NCBI RefSeq assembly: GCF_020736845.1
Contig: NZ_JAFFQR010000064.1
Location: 379,696-443,695 of the forward strand
Origin: Paenibacillus farraposensis
GTDB lineage: Bacteria; Bacillota; Bacilli; Paenibacillales; Paenibacillaceae
Direction: 5' to 3'
DNA: 64,000 bases
The position numbers were made by a program, and so were the translations under genes. Numbering within the stretch: position 1 is the first letter of the stretch; every line of letters starts with the position of its first letter. A model generated the notes under the pieces. It ran no database searches. It was not told the origin of the DNA and worked only from the letters and a program-made list of their open reading frames with translations. This document shows, in pieces, positions 33,981 to 44,662 of the stretch.

Positions 33981-35108
33981 TCAGTCGCCTCGGAAGGCGC
34001 GCTTCATACGGTCAAAAAAGGATTGCTCATTCTCGTGCGTCTGCTCTCCACTAAGCGCAGAGAATTGGCGCAGGAGATCCTTTTGCTCCTCGCTCAGCTT
34101 GCTAGGGGTCACCACGACTACTTTAATATGCTGGTCACCCTGGCCTACGCCGCGCAGCTTAGGTACACCTTTGCCTTTAAGACGGAAATAAGTCCCCGTC
34201 TGTGTACCCGCTGGAACCTTCAGCTTCACTTTCTCAGTCAGCGTCGGAATTTCAACTTCATCGCCCAATGCCGCCTGCGAGAATGTCAGCGGAATTTCAC
34301 AGTAGATATCGTCTCCTTCACGCTCGAAGAAGTCATGCGACTTCACACGGAACACGACGTACAGGTCACCTGCTGGCCCTCCGTTGATACCGCCTTCGCC
34401 CTCACCGTTGATGCGCATTTGAGAGCCATCGTCCACACCCGCCGGAATACGGATATGAATTTTACGCTGCTTGCGGATACGGCCAGAGCCGCTGCACGTT
34501 GTACATTTTTCTTTGATAATCTTTCCGGAGCCGCCGCAATTAGAACAAGCGCGACGATTCACCATACGGCCAAACGGTGTATTCTGCACCACTTCTTCCT
34601 GTCCGCTGCCATGGCAGACCGAGCAGGTCTGTGGCTTGGTGCCCGCTTTGGCTCCCGTACCGTGACACGTATCACATGTTTCCGTACGTCCAATATGAAT
34701 GTCGGTTTCCTTCCCGAACACGGCTTCCTTGAACTCAATCGTCATTGTGTATTGAAGGTCGTTCCCACGCTGCGGCGCATTCGGGTCGCGCCGGCCGTTG
34801 CCGCCACCTCCAAAAAACATATCAAAAATATCGCCAAATCCGCCACCGAAGTCGGCTCCGCCGAAGCCGCCTCCCATGCCCTGGTTCGGGTCTACATGAC
34901 CGTATTGGTCGTATCTTGCCCGCTTCTGACCATCGCTGAGAACGTCATAAGCCTCTTTTACTTCTTTGAATTTACTTTCCGCGTCCGCAGCCTTGTTCAC
35001 GTCTGGATGATACTGACGCGCAAGCTTGCGGTAAGCCTTTTTAACTTCTTCATCCGAAGCGCCCTTCGAGACGCCCAGCACCTCATAATAATCACGCTTA
35101 TCAGCCAA
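33981..35108 (-). CDS. dnaJ: Chaperone protein DnaJ
   Basis: A 375-residue protein. The J domain has the HPD motif in QYHPDVNK (about 33-40). A Gly/Phe-rich stretch follows ([17 protein letters not shown]), then four zinc-binding repeats [24 protein letters not shown] and CTTCSGSG, and the substrate-binding C-terminal domain. It stimulates DnaK ATPase and delivers unfolded proteins. It follows dnaK by 230 bases. That gap contains an inverted repeat (AATAACG...CGTTATT, 35237-35267) but no clear terminator, so co-transcription with dnaK is likely. Confidence 0.98.
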   Translation of the reverse strand: MADKRDYYEVLGVSKGASDEEVKKAYRKLARQYHPDVNKAADAESKFKEVKEAYDVLSDGQKRARYDQYGHVDPNQGMGGGFGGADFGGGFGDIFDMFFGGGGNGRRDPNAPQRGNDLQYTMTIEFKEAVFGKETDIHIGRTETCDTCHGTGAKAGTKPQTCSVCHGSGQEEVVQNTPFGRMVNRRACSNCGGSGKIIKEKCTTCSGSGRIRKQRKIHIRIPAGVDDGSQMRINGEGEGGINGGPAGDLYVVFRVKSHDFFEREGDDIYCEIPLTFSQAALGDEVEIPTLTEKVKLKVPAGTQTGTYFRLKGKGVPKLRGVGQGDQHIKVVVVTPSKLSEEQKDLLRQFSALSGEQTHENEQSFFDRMKRAFRGD

Positions 35109-35339
35109 TGTTCCACCCCCATGCCTACAACGTCTGTACTACATATAAAAGGAAAGCCAAAGGCACGGGATGACCCGGCTCTGACCTTCCCATCATTTCA
35201 AGGCAGTACAACCCGCAATATGCTTATTTATCCTGAGAATAACGTTCACTCTTAGGCTAATCGTTATTTATCAAGGCAGCTGCGCTGCTAAATACGCTTC
35301 AGTGTATTATAACGCACCGATGTACCGCAATGCCACTGC

Positions 35340-37217
<1,878 letters not shown>

Positions 37218-37274
37218 TCAGGCCATAGTGGTTGAATTCCATTTTATGTGTTTGTTCAATGTATATCGAAAAAG

Positions 37275-37850
37275 CTACATGCTTACTTTTACCATAGCCG
37301 GACGAAGTACCTTGTCCTTCAGCATGTACCCTTTTTGCACCTCTTCAACGACGATGCCTTCCTCATGCTCTTCGCTTTCCACCTGCATAATGGCCTGATG
37401 GAATTCGGGGTTAAACGGTTGACCTACCGCATTCATGGCCGTTACTCCCTCAGCTTGAAGCACGCTCTCAAACTGGCGGAAGATCATCTCTACGCCTTTG
37501 GCGAATGACTCGGATTCTGCTCCCTGCTGTGCTGTTGACAGCGCACGCTCGAAGTTATCGAGAACAGGTACCAGCTCGGTGACCAGCTTCATGGACGCAT
37601 ATTTAGCAAGTTCTTCTTTCTCTTTTAACGTGCGGCGACGGAAATTATCAAAATCCGCCTGCGCGCGCAAAAGCCGCTGTTGATGCTCCTCAGCCTCCGC
37701 ACGAAGCTTCGCTACCTCAGTGTCTTCTTCCTGGGCTTCCGGTGCTGCCGTTTCATTCACCGGCTCTTCCTGCTCCTGGATCGTCTCAGCAGCTTCCTCT
37801 GTGCTTACATTTTGTTGTGTCTCTTCTTGGAACGCTTGTTCTTCCTTCAA
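37275..37850 (-). CDS. grpE: Nucleotide exchange factor GrpE
   Basis: A 191-residue protein. Residues 1-50 are Glu/Gln-rich and disordered; a long coiled-coil helix follows (VAKLRAEAEEHQQRLLRAQADFDNFRRRTLKEKEELAKYA). The C-terminal beta domain has PFNPEFHQAIMQVESEEHEEGIVVEEVQKGYMLKDKVLRPAMVKV, the typical GrpE ending. It releases ADP from DnaK. It lies between hrcA and dnaK. Confidence 0.98.
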   Translation of the reverse strand: MKEEQAFQEETQQNVSTEEAAETIQEQEEPVNETAAPEAQEEDTEVAKLRAEAEEHQQRLLRAQADFDNFRRRTLKEKEELAKYASMKLVTELVPVLDNFERALSTAQQGAESESFAKGVEMIFRQFESVLQAEGVTAMNAVGQPFNPEFHQAIMQVESEEHEEGIVVEEVQKGYMLKDKVLRPAMVKVSM

Positions 37851-37971
37851 AATGTTTCACCTCCTTCAAGTCATAACTACCCTTACAAAAACACGCAGCA
37901 ACGCATCCGCGCAGAATACAGGCCGTATCCCGGCGCGGAGCATGCAGAACTGCAAACTGCGCGTACTTGTT

Positions 37972-39003
37972 CTATTTAAACCGCTGCGTAAGCATTGCGG
38001 TCAAATCCTTAGACAGGATATCCAAAATGTTAATAACTCTCGCATATTCCATCCGTGTAGGCCCCAGTATCCCTATGGTACCCAATGCTTCCCCATCTAT
38101 CGCATACGTAGCCGTGATCAGACTGCAATTAGCAAACGCCTCATGATCATTTTCCGTGCCAATGCGCACTTGCATCTCAGGCGCTCCGGGAACAGGTGTC
38201 ATCAGCTTAAGCAGCGTTGGAGTTTCCTCCAGCAGATCAAGAATATGTTTAACCTTTTCTACATCTTTAAATTCAGGCTGATTGAGCATGTTCGTTGCAC
38301 CGCTCAAATATAAGCGCTGATCCGAATCATTATCCAGTACTTTATCCAATATGTTCATAGCGTCTTCATAATGAGAAACATGCTTCTCCATTTCCTGTCC
38401 AAGTGCGGTGTAAAGACGTGATTTAAGCTGATAAATCGGTACGCCGACCAGCTTGCTGTTCAGCAAATTCACAACCTTCTCCATCTCGGATATGGAAACT
38501 CCCGGCGGAATATCCACCATCTTGTTTTCCACCTGACCAGTATTGGTCACAATAATCGCCACAGCCGTCGTTTCGTTGAGCGGCAACAGCTGAAAATGAC
38601 GCAATGAAGTATGAAAAACCTCCGGCCCAAGCAGGATGGAAGTATAATTCGTCATATGGGATAAAATGCTTGACGCATGCTGGATCACTTGCTCCATTAC
38701 ATTTAGCTTCTTGGCGTAAAAGGCTCTTAGTTCCCGCATTTCCACAGGCTTCAGCGTATTGAGCGGCACCAGATGGTCCACATAATAGCGATAGCCTTTA
38801 TGAGACGGGATGCGTCCTGCAGAAGTGTGGGGCTGCTCCAGATAGCCTTGTTCCTCCAAATCCGACATTTCATTGCGAATCGTGGCGGGGCTGAATCCGA
38901 CATCCTGCCTTTTGGATATGCTGCGGGAACCCACTGGCTCAGCCGAACGAATGTAGTCATCAATAATGGCATTCAAAATGAGTCTCTGACGTTCGGTTAA
39001 CAA
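37972..39003 (-). CDS. hrcA: Heat-inducible transcription repressor HrcA
   Basis: A 343-residue protein: an N-terminal winged helix (LTERQRLILNAIIDDYIRSAEPVGSRSISKR, then GFSPATIRNEMSDLEEQGYLEQPHTSAGRIPS) and a GAF-like C-terminal domain. HrcA binds the CIRCE element and represses class I heat-shock genes, with GroEL activity as the temperature signal. A perfect CIRCE lies 52 bases upstream of its start, so it represses its own operon. Length and order match B. subtilis. Confidence 0.98.
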   Translation of the reverse strand: MLTERQRLILNAIIDDYIRSAEPVGSRSISKRQDVGFSPATIRNEMSDLEEQGYLEQPHTSAGRIPSHKGYRYYVDHLVPLNTLKPVEMRELRAFYAKKLNVMEQVIQHASSILSHMTNYTSILLGPEVFHTSLRHFQLLPLNETTAVAIIVTNTGQVENKMVDIPPGVSISEMEKVVNLLNSKLVGVPIYQLKSRLYTALGQEMEKHVSHYEDAMNILDKVLDNDSDQRLYLSGATNMLNQPEFKDVEKVKHILDLLEETPTLLKLMTPVPGAPEMQVRIGTENDHEAFANCSLITATYAIDGEALGTIGILGPTRMEYARVINILDILSKDLTAMLTQRFK

Positions 39004-39055
39004 GCGAATCCCCCCTTGTTGTTATCCATAATCGCCTGATTGTAAACCGGAATCA

Positions 39056-39082
39056 TTAGCACTCGTTCGCGTTGAGTGCTAA
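39056..39082. promoter_or_regulatory. CIRCE operator
   Basis: TTAGCACTC-N9-GAGTGCTAA, a perfect match to the CIRCE consensus, lies downstream of the SigA promoter and upstream of hrcA. It is the HrcA binding site that gives heat-shock control of hrcA-grpE-dnaK-dnaJ. Confidence 0.98.
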
Positions 39083-39093
39083 CCGATAATACA

Positions 39094-39123
39094 AAAATAC
39101 CAAACGGACCTGATCATTGTCAA
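39094..39123 (-). promoter_or_regulatory. SigA promoter of the heat-shock operon
   Basis: On the minus strand an exact TTGACA (39118-39123) precedes TATTTT (39094-39099) by 18 bases. A TATTAT lies a few bases further down as an alternative -10. The CIRCE begins a few bases beyond the expected start point. Confidence 0.75.
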
Positions 39124-39322
39124 GTCGGTTCAGTATTTTCAATAAACGAGATTTATTGCAACTGTTTGGATTACAGCAATGAATACAGCCTGTTCACACT
39201 TTTTCAGAGGAGGTCTTCACATTATTGGTGTCAGAGCCGTTTTATTTTATAGAGGTTTCGAAAAAGTAGAACTTGTCTCTATACTACAATAAATTTCACT
39301 GTGCTTTGAGGAGGAATTGGAT

Positions 39323-39889
39323 TTGAGATCTAATCGCCGTAATCTGATATACGCCCTGATCGCAATTTTACCTACACTCTTTATGTTTCACATCTTGATT
39401 ACGCTGTTTCCATACACAGGGCTAGGCAGAATCCTTGTTTTGCCACTTGTTTTCATTCTGAACGCTGTCCTCATCATTTCAGTCATCTATTTAATTCGTA
39501 AATTAAGGCCCCTGTGTTATACCTTGATTTTGTTGCCTTCTATACTTTTAAGCATATGGAACACCATCTACTTCTACCCGCAGGAATTCAGTCCAAGCAT
39601 TCCCAGACAAATAAGCTATAGTGTTTCAGCTATAAATCATTACGATGATTTAACCATGGTCGACTGGGAGGGATACACGTTTACCGCAAATGGAAACGGC
39701 GAATCCGAAAGATATGTAGCAGCCTTGTATAAATACAAACACCAAGTTCCATTAGACGGCTCTTTATACTTTTATAATGACACTGATTTTCATAAAGACA
39801 GTCCCATAAAGAGTTTGGATGGAATTCCTCCTGAACTGGATCCTCATCATCAATTCATTTGGTGGTTGCTCAAAACGTTAAACAAATGA
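39323..39889 (+). CDS. Membrane protein of unknown function
   Basis: Starting at TTG 39323-39325, eight bases after GAGGAGG, the product has 188 residues; another TTG six bases upstream is too close to the ribosome binding site. Three N-terminal membrane segments are visible (LIYALIAILPTLFMFHILITLF, ILVLPLVFILNAVLIISVIYLI, LCYTLILLPSILLSIW). A soluble domain of about 85 residues with many aromatic and acidic residues follows (YDDLTMVDWEGYTFTANGNGESERYVAALYKY). No family is recognised. It lies on the opposite strand from all neighbours, inserted between hrcA and hemW, with AT-rich flanks suggesting a later arrival. Confidence 0.7.
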   Translation: MRSNRRNLIYALIAILPTLFMFHILITLFPYTGLGRILVLPLVFILNAVLIISVIYLIRKLRPLCYTLILLPSILLSIWNTIYFYPQEFSPSIPRQISYSVSAINHYDDLTMVDWEGYTFTANGNGESERYVAALYKYKHQVPLDGSLYFYNDTDFHKDSPIKSLDGIPPELDPHHQFIWWLLKTLNK

Positions 39890-39943
39890 GCATGAATAGA
39901 CAATGTAAGCTATATAAACACAGCACATCATTACGTTCTAACG

Positions 39944-39980
39944 AAAAAAAGAACTAACCTCATTGCTTACAGGTTAGTTC
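39944..39980 (-). terminator. Terminator of the GNAT gene, overlapping its stop codon
   Basis: GAACTAACCT (minus strand, 39971-39980) pairs perfectly with AGGTTAGTTC (39951-39960) and is followed by seven T residues. The stop codon TAA of the acetyltransferase (39974-39976) lies inside the stem. Confidence 0.88.
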
Positions 39981-40450
39981 AGTATTTTCAGCACTGCGAT
40001 TTCATCACAGTTATTCTGTTTGCTACAGTGAATGCAATCGGTCCATACCTTTTCAGGGAAAATCCCTTTGTTTACGACATCAAAACCATTTTTTATAAAA
40101 AAGGAAACCTCATAGGTCAAAGCCATAATTTTAGGGATACGCTGTCGCCGTGCTTCTATAATAAGGCCCTCTACGAGCTTGGAGCCAATGCCCATTCCTT
40201 TATATCCCTCAGAGATACCAAGGGAACGAATCTCTACCAAATCAGCGCCCAATTTGCATAAAGAACCACAACCGACGACTTCACCGCCCACTTCTGCGAC
40301 AATAAACAGCTCCAGTTGGCGCGTAAGCACTTCCCTTGAACGTGGCAGCATAATCCCTCGCTCCGCATAGCCGCTAATCATTTGATATAAAGGCTCCACA
40401 TCTTCAGGAACCGCACTTCTGCACAATACATCTTTACACACCGAAGCCAT
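39974..40450 (-). CDS. GNAT N-acetyltransferase, ArgA-like
   Basis: With ATG 40448-40450, preceded by AGGAGGAGAG, the product has 158 residues. The GNAT fold shows CRSAVPEDVEPLYQMISGYAERG at the start, VGCGSLCKL, VEIRSLGISEGYKGMGIGSKLVEGL (acetyl-CoA loop) and SFFIKNGFDVV. The C-terminus carries a cysteine cluster (CIHCSKQNNCDE), seen in short ArgA-like acetyltransferases where it may bind metal. Such enzymes can make N-acetylglutamate for arginine synthesis, but no arginine gene is nearby, so the substrate is uncertain. A longer frame to 40525 lacks a ribosome binding site. Confidence 0.85.
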   Translation of the reverse strand: MASVCKDVLCRSAVPEDVEPLYQMISGYAERGIMLPRSREVLTRQLELFIVAEVGGEVVGCGSLCKLGADLVEIRSLGISEGYKGMGIGSKLVEGLIIEARRQRIPKIMALTYEVSFFIKNGFDVVNKGIFPEKVWTDCIHCSKQNNCDEIAVLKILN

Positions 40451-40622
40451 CTTGCTCTCCTCCTGCCGCTTGTCGCATATTTTGAATAAATATACAACAT
40501 AGCGCATAGAATTGCAATACGTCATTTACCTTGCTGTGGCAGAATGGTGTTATCAATGGAATGTTCCCGCTTGTGAAGTTGAAACGTGCTGTATTGAAGC
40601 TTACCTTTATGAACTTATGGAC

Positions 40623-41810
40623 CTATGAATTTACCGTTATGGAGCCGATGAACTCTGCAAATACATCATTTCCGAATAAAATGCCGCGTTCACTCAAACG
40701 ATAACCGTCCTGAGTCGCTTCGATTAACCCCGCATTCAGCATTTTGCCGAGAGGGACTGTAAACATATCTTCCAGCGGGTGACCAAATTGAGCTTCAAAG
40801 CGAGACTTGGAGACACCCTCCAGCATTCTCAAGCCTACCATAAGAAAATCCTCCATGGCCTCCGCTGCCGGTACTTCACAGCTGTCCAGACGCGGCAAAC
40901 CATTACGAGTCGCCTCTACGTATGGAGTGATGCCCTTAATGTTCATATGACGCTCTCTGGTCACATATCCATGCGCCCCTGCTCCGAGGCCGTAATAGTC
41001 CTCATTGCGCCAATAGGTCATATTGTGCTTGCTCCCCATACCAGGTTTTGCAAAATTGCTGATCTCGTATTGCTCATATCCCGCTTCTTTCATGCGGCGC
41101 ATAAGCAGCAAGTACATTTCAAGTTCATCGTCCTCATGTGGAAGCGGAAGCTGATTTTTCTGGTATAGCGTATGGAAAAGCGTATTTTCTTCAACCTTTA
41201 AGCTATAGATGGAGTAATGAGGCAGCCCCAACTCCAGCGCTCTACTGACGCTCTCATTCAGCATATCCACGGTTTGGTTCGGCAATCCGAACATCAGGTC
41301 AATCGACAGATTATCCAATCCGGCCTTACGTGCATTTTCTATGCTACGATAGACGTCATCTGTATTATGAATACGGCCAATGCCTGTTAGCAGCTCATTT
41401 TGAAAAGCCTGTACTCCAAAGCTGAGCCGATTGACACCACCCTCTTTCATCACGGAGAGTTTTTCATAATCCGTTGTACCCGGGTTGGCTTCCATGGAAA
41501 ATTCAATATCCTCTGACCAGTTGGGGAAGTAGGTACGGATGCTTTTCAGGAAATATTCCATTTCTTTCGGATTCAGCGTTGTTGGCGTACCACCCCCGAC
41601 AAAAATGGTTTTAATTTGTCCTGGAGGGTGAAGCTTGACCGTATGTTCCATCTCCCGTTCCAGTGCATACAGATATTCCATAACAGGCTGATCCTTGAGC
41701 ACATAAGAGTTGAAATCACAGTAAAAGCATTTATTCGTGCAAAAAGGGATATGCAGGTAAACCGCTTGAGGCGCGGGTGAATGTTCATGTTTGTGTATGG
41801 ATGCGGTCAT
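40623..41810 (-). CDS. hemW: Heme chaperone HemW (coproporphyrinogen oxidase-like radical SAM protein)
   Basis: With ATG 41808-41810 after AAGGAGGATC the product has 395 residues. The radical-SAM motif is YLHIPFCTNKCFYCDF (C-x3-C-x2-C); the extra cysteine of HemN proteins after the motif is replaced (CDFN), so this is HemW rather than a true oxidase. Later motifs FVGGGTPTTL, SMEANPGT and NRLSFGVQAFQ fit the family, and the HemN C-terminal domain follows. HemW binds heme and passes it to target proteins. It lies between lepA and hrcA as in B. subtilis. Confidence 0.95.
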   Translation of the reverse strand: MTASIHKHEHSPAPQAVYLHIPFCTNKCFYCDFNSYVLKDQPVMEYLYALEREMEHTVKLHPPGQIKTIFVGGGTPTTLNPKEMEYFLKSIRTYFPNWSEDIEFSMEANPGTTDYEKLSVMKEGGVNRLSFGVQAFQNELLTGIGRIHNTDDVYRSIENARKAGLDNLSIDLMFGLPNQTVDMLNESVSRALELGLPHYSIYSLKVEENTLFHTLYQKNQLPLPHEDDELEMYLLLMRRMKEAGYEQYEISNFAKPGMGSKHNMTYWRNEDYYGLGAGAHGYVTRERHMNIKGITPYVEATRNGLPRLDSCEVPAAEAMEDFLMVGLRMLEGVSKSRFEAQFGHPLEDMFTVPLGKMLNAGLIEATQDGYRLSERGILFGNDVFAEFIGSITVNS

Positions 41811-41828
41811 ACCGATCCTCCTTGTCAA

Positions 41829-42224
41829 TTCAGAGTGTGTGACGAAAAAATGGTCTGATCAGGGGGAGACCGCTCGTGGATGAATCATTCTTCCGATCGC
41901 TGTTGCCCCCGGATTTTTTCATTATAAATTCCTTAAAAGGTTAAAATCTCGGGGCAAATGCGAACGCTAACGCTTCTTCAGAACGAATCCACCTACTCCG
42001 CTGCTGCCCACCGTTAAATAAAGAACGTCCATTCCCCATGCACGGCAATGGCCACATGAAAGAATGGACGAATACCGCCTGTGAACAAGCGGACCGTAAT
42101 CCTTGGGGGCGACACAAAAGCGGTTTCCTCCAAGGTGTTACAGAATAACTATACCCGCATTTCATTCATACACACATTCCGTGATGTACCGAATCAATAC
42201 GGTGCTGCTTTGTTCCAAGCAGCT
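41829..42224. repeat. 396-bp intergenic region, possible dispersed Paenibacillus repeat
   Basis: The gap between lepA and hemW holds no convincing gene. It contains CGATCGCTGTTGC followed by CCCCGGATTTTTTC (41894-41920), then a stretch (41941-42165) open on the minus strand with a peptide ending SEEALAFAFAPRF. The same 13-mer occurs at 21952-21964 in another intergenic region. From memory of Paenibacillus intergenic sequences I suspect a recurrent element, but this is inference; a genome-wide search is needed. No transposase or terminal repeats were seen. Confidence 0.35.
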
Positions 42225-44039
42225 TTACTCATCTATTTTAAGCACCGCCATAAATGCTTCCTGCGGCACTTCTACATTACCAACCTGCTTCATGCGTTTC
42301 TTGCCCTCTTTTTGCTTCTCAAGCAGCTTCCGTTTACGGGAAATGTCGCCGCCATAACATTTGGCCAGGACGTTTTTACGCATCGCCTTAACGGTTTCAC
42401 GCGCAACAACCTTTGTTCCGACAGATGCCTGAATCGGCACCTCGAACATTTGACGTGGAATGAGCTCGCGCAGCTTCTCACAAATGATACGTCCGCGGTG
42501 ATATGCCCGATCCCGATGCACGATGAATGACAGCGCATCGACCTGCTCGCCATTCAGGAGAATATCCATTTTCACCAGATTGGACTGGCGATAGCCTGAA
42601 ATCTCATAATCAAAGGAAGCGTAGCCTTTGGTGCTGGATTTAAGCTGATCGAAGAAATCATACACGATTTCAGACAACGGAATTTGGTACGTAATCGTTA
42701 CCCGTGTTGTATCCAGGTACTCCATGTTCACGTACTCACCGCGCTTGGTCTGGCAAAGCTCCATGACTGTACCTACGTAATCATTAGGCACGATGATACC
42801 TGCCTTTACATACGGCTCTTGTACATGCTCAATCCGTCCTACTTCCGGGTAGTTGGATGGATTATCAATTTCAAGCGTTTCGCCGTTGGTCAATTGCACG
42901 CGGTAAATAACACTTGGTGCTGTTGTAATCAGCGGAATATTGAATTCACGCTCGATACGTTCCTGAATGACATCCATATGAAGAAGTCCAAGGAAACCGC
43001 AGCGGAAACCAAAGCCCAGCGCACTTGATGTTTCGGGTTCAAAGCTTAGCGAAGCATCATTCAGTTGAAGCTTTTCCAGCGCTTCACGCAGATCGTTATA
43101 CTCCGATGTCTCAATCGGATACAGACCGCAATATACCATCGGATTGATTTTCCGATAGCCTGGCATCGGCTCTGATGCCGGATTTTTTGCATCTGTAACC
43201 GTATCCCCGACACGGGTATCGCCTACATGCTTGATTCCGGCAACGATAAAACCAACATCACCGACATTCAGTTCGTTCACGATCGTCATGCGGGGCATAA
43301 AGGCTCCAACCTCAATGACCTCAAACGTTTTGTCAGTCGCCATCATCTTGATCTTCGAACCTGCACGGATACTGCCATCTACTACACGCACATATACGAT
43401 AACGCCTTTATATGGATCATAATGCGAATCAAAAATAAGCGCCTTGAGCGGATGATCCGGATTACCTTGCGGAGCAGGCACACTTCTGACCACCTGTTCC
43501 AAAATTTCCTTGATACCGATTCCAGCCTTGGCAGAAGCATGTACCGTTTCACTGGTATCCAGGCCAATCACATCCTCAATCTCCTGCTTTACCCGTTCAG
43601 GGTCAGCACTCGGCAGATCAATTTTGTTAAGCACCGGCAATATTTCCAGATTGTTGTCGAGCGCCAAATAAACGTTGGCCAATGTCTGCGCCTCGATCCC
43701 CTGCGCTGCGTCTACTACCAGCAATGCGCCTTCGCAGGCTGCCAAACTACGGGATACCTCATACGTAAAATCGACGTGTCCCGGTGTATCAATCAAATTC
43801 AAAATATACTCTTCGCCGTCATCGGCCTTATAAGTGAGTCGTACTGCCTGGAGCTTGATCGTAATGCCGCGCTCCCGCTCCAGCTCCATCTGGTCAAGCA
43901 CTTGCTCCTGCATTTCACGAGAAGTAAGTGCGCCGGTGTATTCCAGAATCCGGTCAGCCAGCGTGGATTTACCATGGTCTATATGTGCAATGATACTAAA
44001 GTTCCGAATTTTACGTTGTCTTGCCAAAATGTCAGTCAT
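42225..44039 (-). CDS. lepA: Elongation factor 4 (LepA)
   Basis: A 604-residue GTPase. G motifs: [13 protein letters not shown] (G1), [12 protein letters not shown] (G2), DTPGHVDF (G3) and NKIDLPSAD (G4). The EF4-specific C-terminal domain follows ([47 protein letters not shown]). LepA acts on ribosomes under ionic or initiation stress. A translational-coupling arrangement is absent: 78 bases separate it from the yqxA-like gene, and a 400-base gap follows it. Confidence 0.98.
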   Translation of the reverse strand: MTDILARQRKIRNFSIIAHIDHGKSTLADRILEYTGALTSREMQEQVLDQMELERERGITIKLQAVRLTYKADDGEEYILNLIDTPGHVDFTYEVSRSLAACEGALLVVDAAQGIEAQTLANVYLALDNNLEILPVLNKIDLPSADPERVKQEIEDVIGLDTSETVHASAKAGIGIKEILEQVVRSVPAPQGNPDHPLKALIFDSHYDPYKGVIVYVRVVDGSIRAGSKIKMMATDKTFEVIEVGAFMPRMTIVNELNVGDVGFIVAGIKHVGDTRVGDTVTDAKNPASEPMPGYRKINPMVYCGLYPIETSEYNDLREALEKLQLNDASLSFEPETSSALGFGFRCGFLGLLHMDVIQERIEREFNIPLITTAPSVIYRVQLTNGETLEIDNPSNYPEVGRIEHVQEPYVKAGIIVPNDYVGTVMELCQTKRGEYVNMEYLDTTRVTITYQIPLSEIVYDFFDQLKSSTKGYASFDYEISGYRQSNLVKMDILLNGEQVDALSFIVHRDRAYHRGRIICEKLRELIPRQMFEVPIQASVGTKVVARETVKAMRKNVLAKCYGGDISRKRKLLEKQKEGKKRMKQVGNVEVPQEAFMAVLKIDE

Positions 44040-44116
44040 GCCTATGCCTTACCCCCACACAATGCCTAGTGTCAATCAGCTTATTATAGCAGTTGTAGGA
44101 GGGGTCAGCAATATTT

Positions 44117-44641
44117 CTATTCGGTTACCCCATCAAAAACAGACACGACCCAGCGAATGCCCTTCCTTGACAAACTTTGCAGCAGCCCAGCCGTTTTGTC
44201 TGCCATTGTATCCACCGAGGCTGGCTGCGCCTTGACACCTAACAGCTCACGAGGCGTTTCCAGTCTCTGCCGGGTATTAGCATCCTGTGCGATGGCCGTC
44301 GTATCCCATTCGCGTTCTCCGCGTGCATTCCGATTCTCATTTCGTTCACTGGCATCCGCTTCATTTATGCGCGTTTGTGGCTTCATTTCGATATTTCTGC
44401 TGGTGTTATACGTGTGGTTATACGTGTGGTCATACGCCTGGGCATTCGCAGCAGGGGTATCCTCAATAACCATCTGCCCGTTTTCGACATTCTGTTGATT
44501 AACCGATTGAACCGGGTCCCCGTCCCATTCCGGGCCATAGACCGAGCGCAGGCCAGAGCCCGCCAGTTGCATCCCCAGTAACATGCCTGCTCCTATTAGA
44601 AGTACAAATCCGAGCGCTTTTTTGCGAAAATGTCCGGACAT
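44117..44641 (-). CDS. YqxA-like (DUF3679) protein downstream of spoIIP
   Basis: A 174-residue protein, ATG 44641 with GGAAGGAGG upstream, starting 21 bases after spoIIP. One N-terminal membrane segment (ALGFVLLIGAGMLLGMQLAGSG) is followed by a hydrophilic, Asn/Arg/Glu-rich extracytoplasmic part. That part includes a small tandem repeat YDHTYNHTYN (12-base direct repeat at about 44402-44430). A C-terminal amphipathic helix follows (MADKTAGLLQSLSRKGIRWVVSVFDGV). Position and layout match YqxA of B. subtilis, of unknown function. Co-expression with spoIIP suggests a sporulation role. Confidence 0.75.
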   Translation of the reverse strand: MSGHFRKKALGFVLLIGAGMLLGMQLAGSGLRSVYGPEWDGDPVQSVNQQNVENGQMVIEDTPAANAQAYDHTYNHTYNTSRNIEMKPQTRINEADASERNENRNARGEREWDTTAIAQDANTRQRLETPRELLGVKAQPASVDTMADKTAGLLQSLSRKGIRWVVSVFDGVTE

Positions 44642-44662
44642 GCGTTTTCCTCCTTCCGCTGC

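Noticed and set aside
33954..35255. Plus-strand open frame of 433 codons opposite dnaJ
   Set aside because: Shadow of the GC-biased dnaJ codons with no domain features and no ribosome binding site.
41941..42165. Minus-strand 74-codon frame between lepA and hemW
   Set aside because: No ribosome binding site, low-complexity odd composition, and it lies in a probable intergenic repeat; listed as a repeat region instead.
43227..44069. Plus-strand frame of 280 codons opposite lepA
   Set aside because: Antisense shadow of lepA without domain signs or ribosome binding site.
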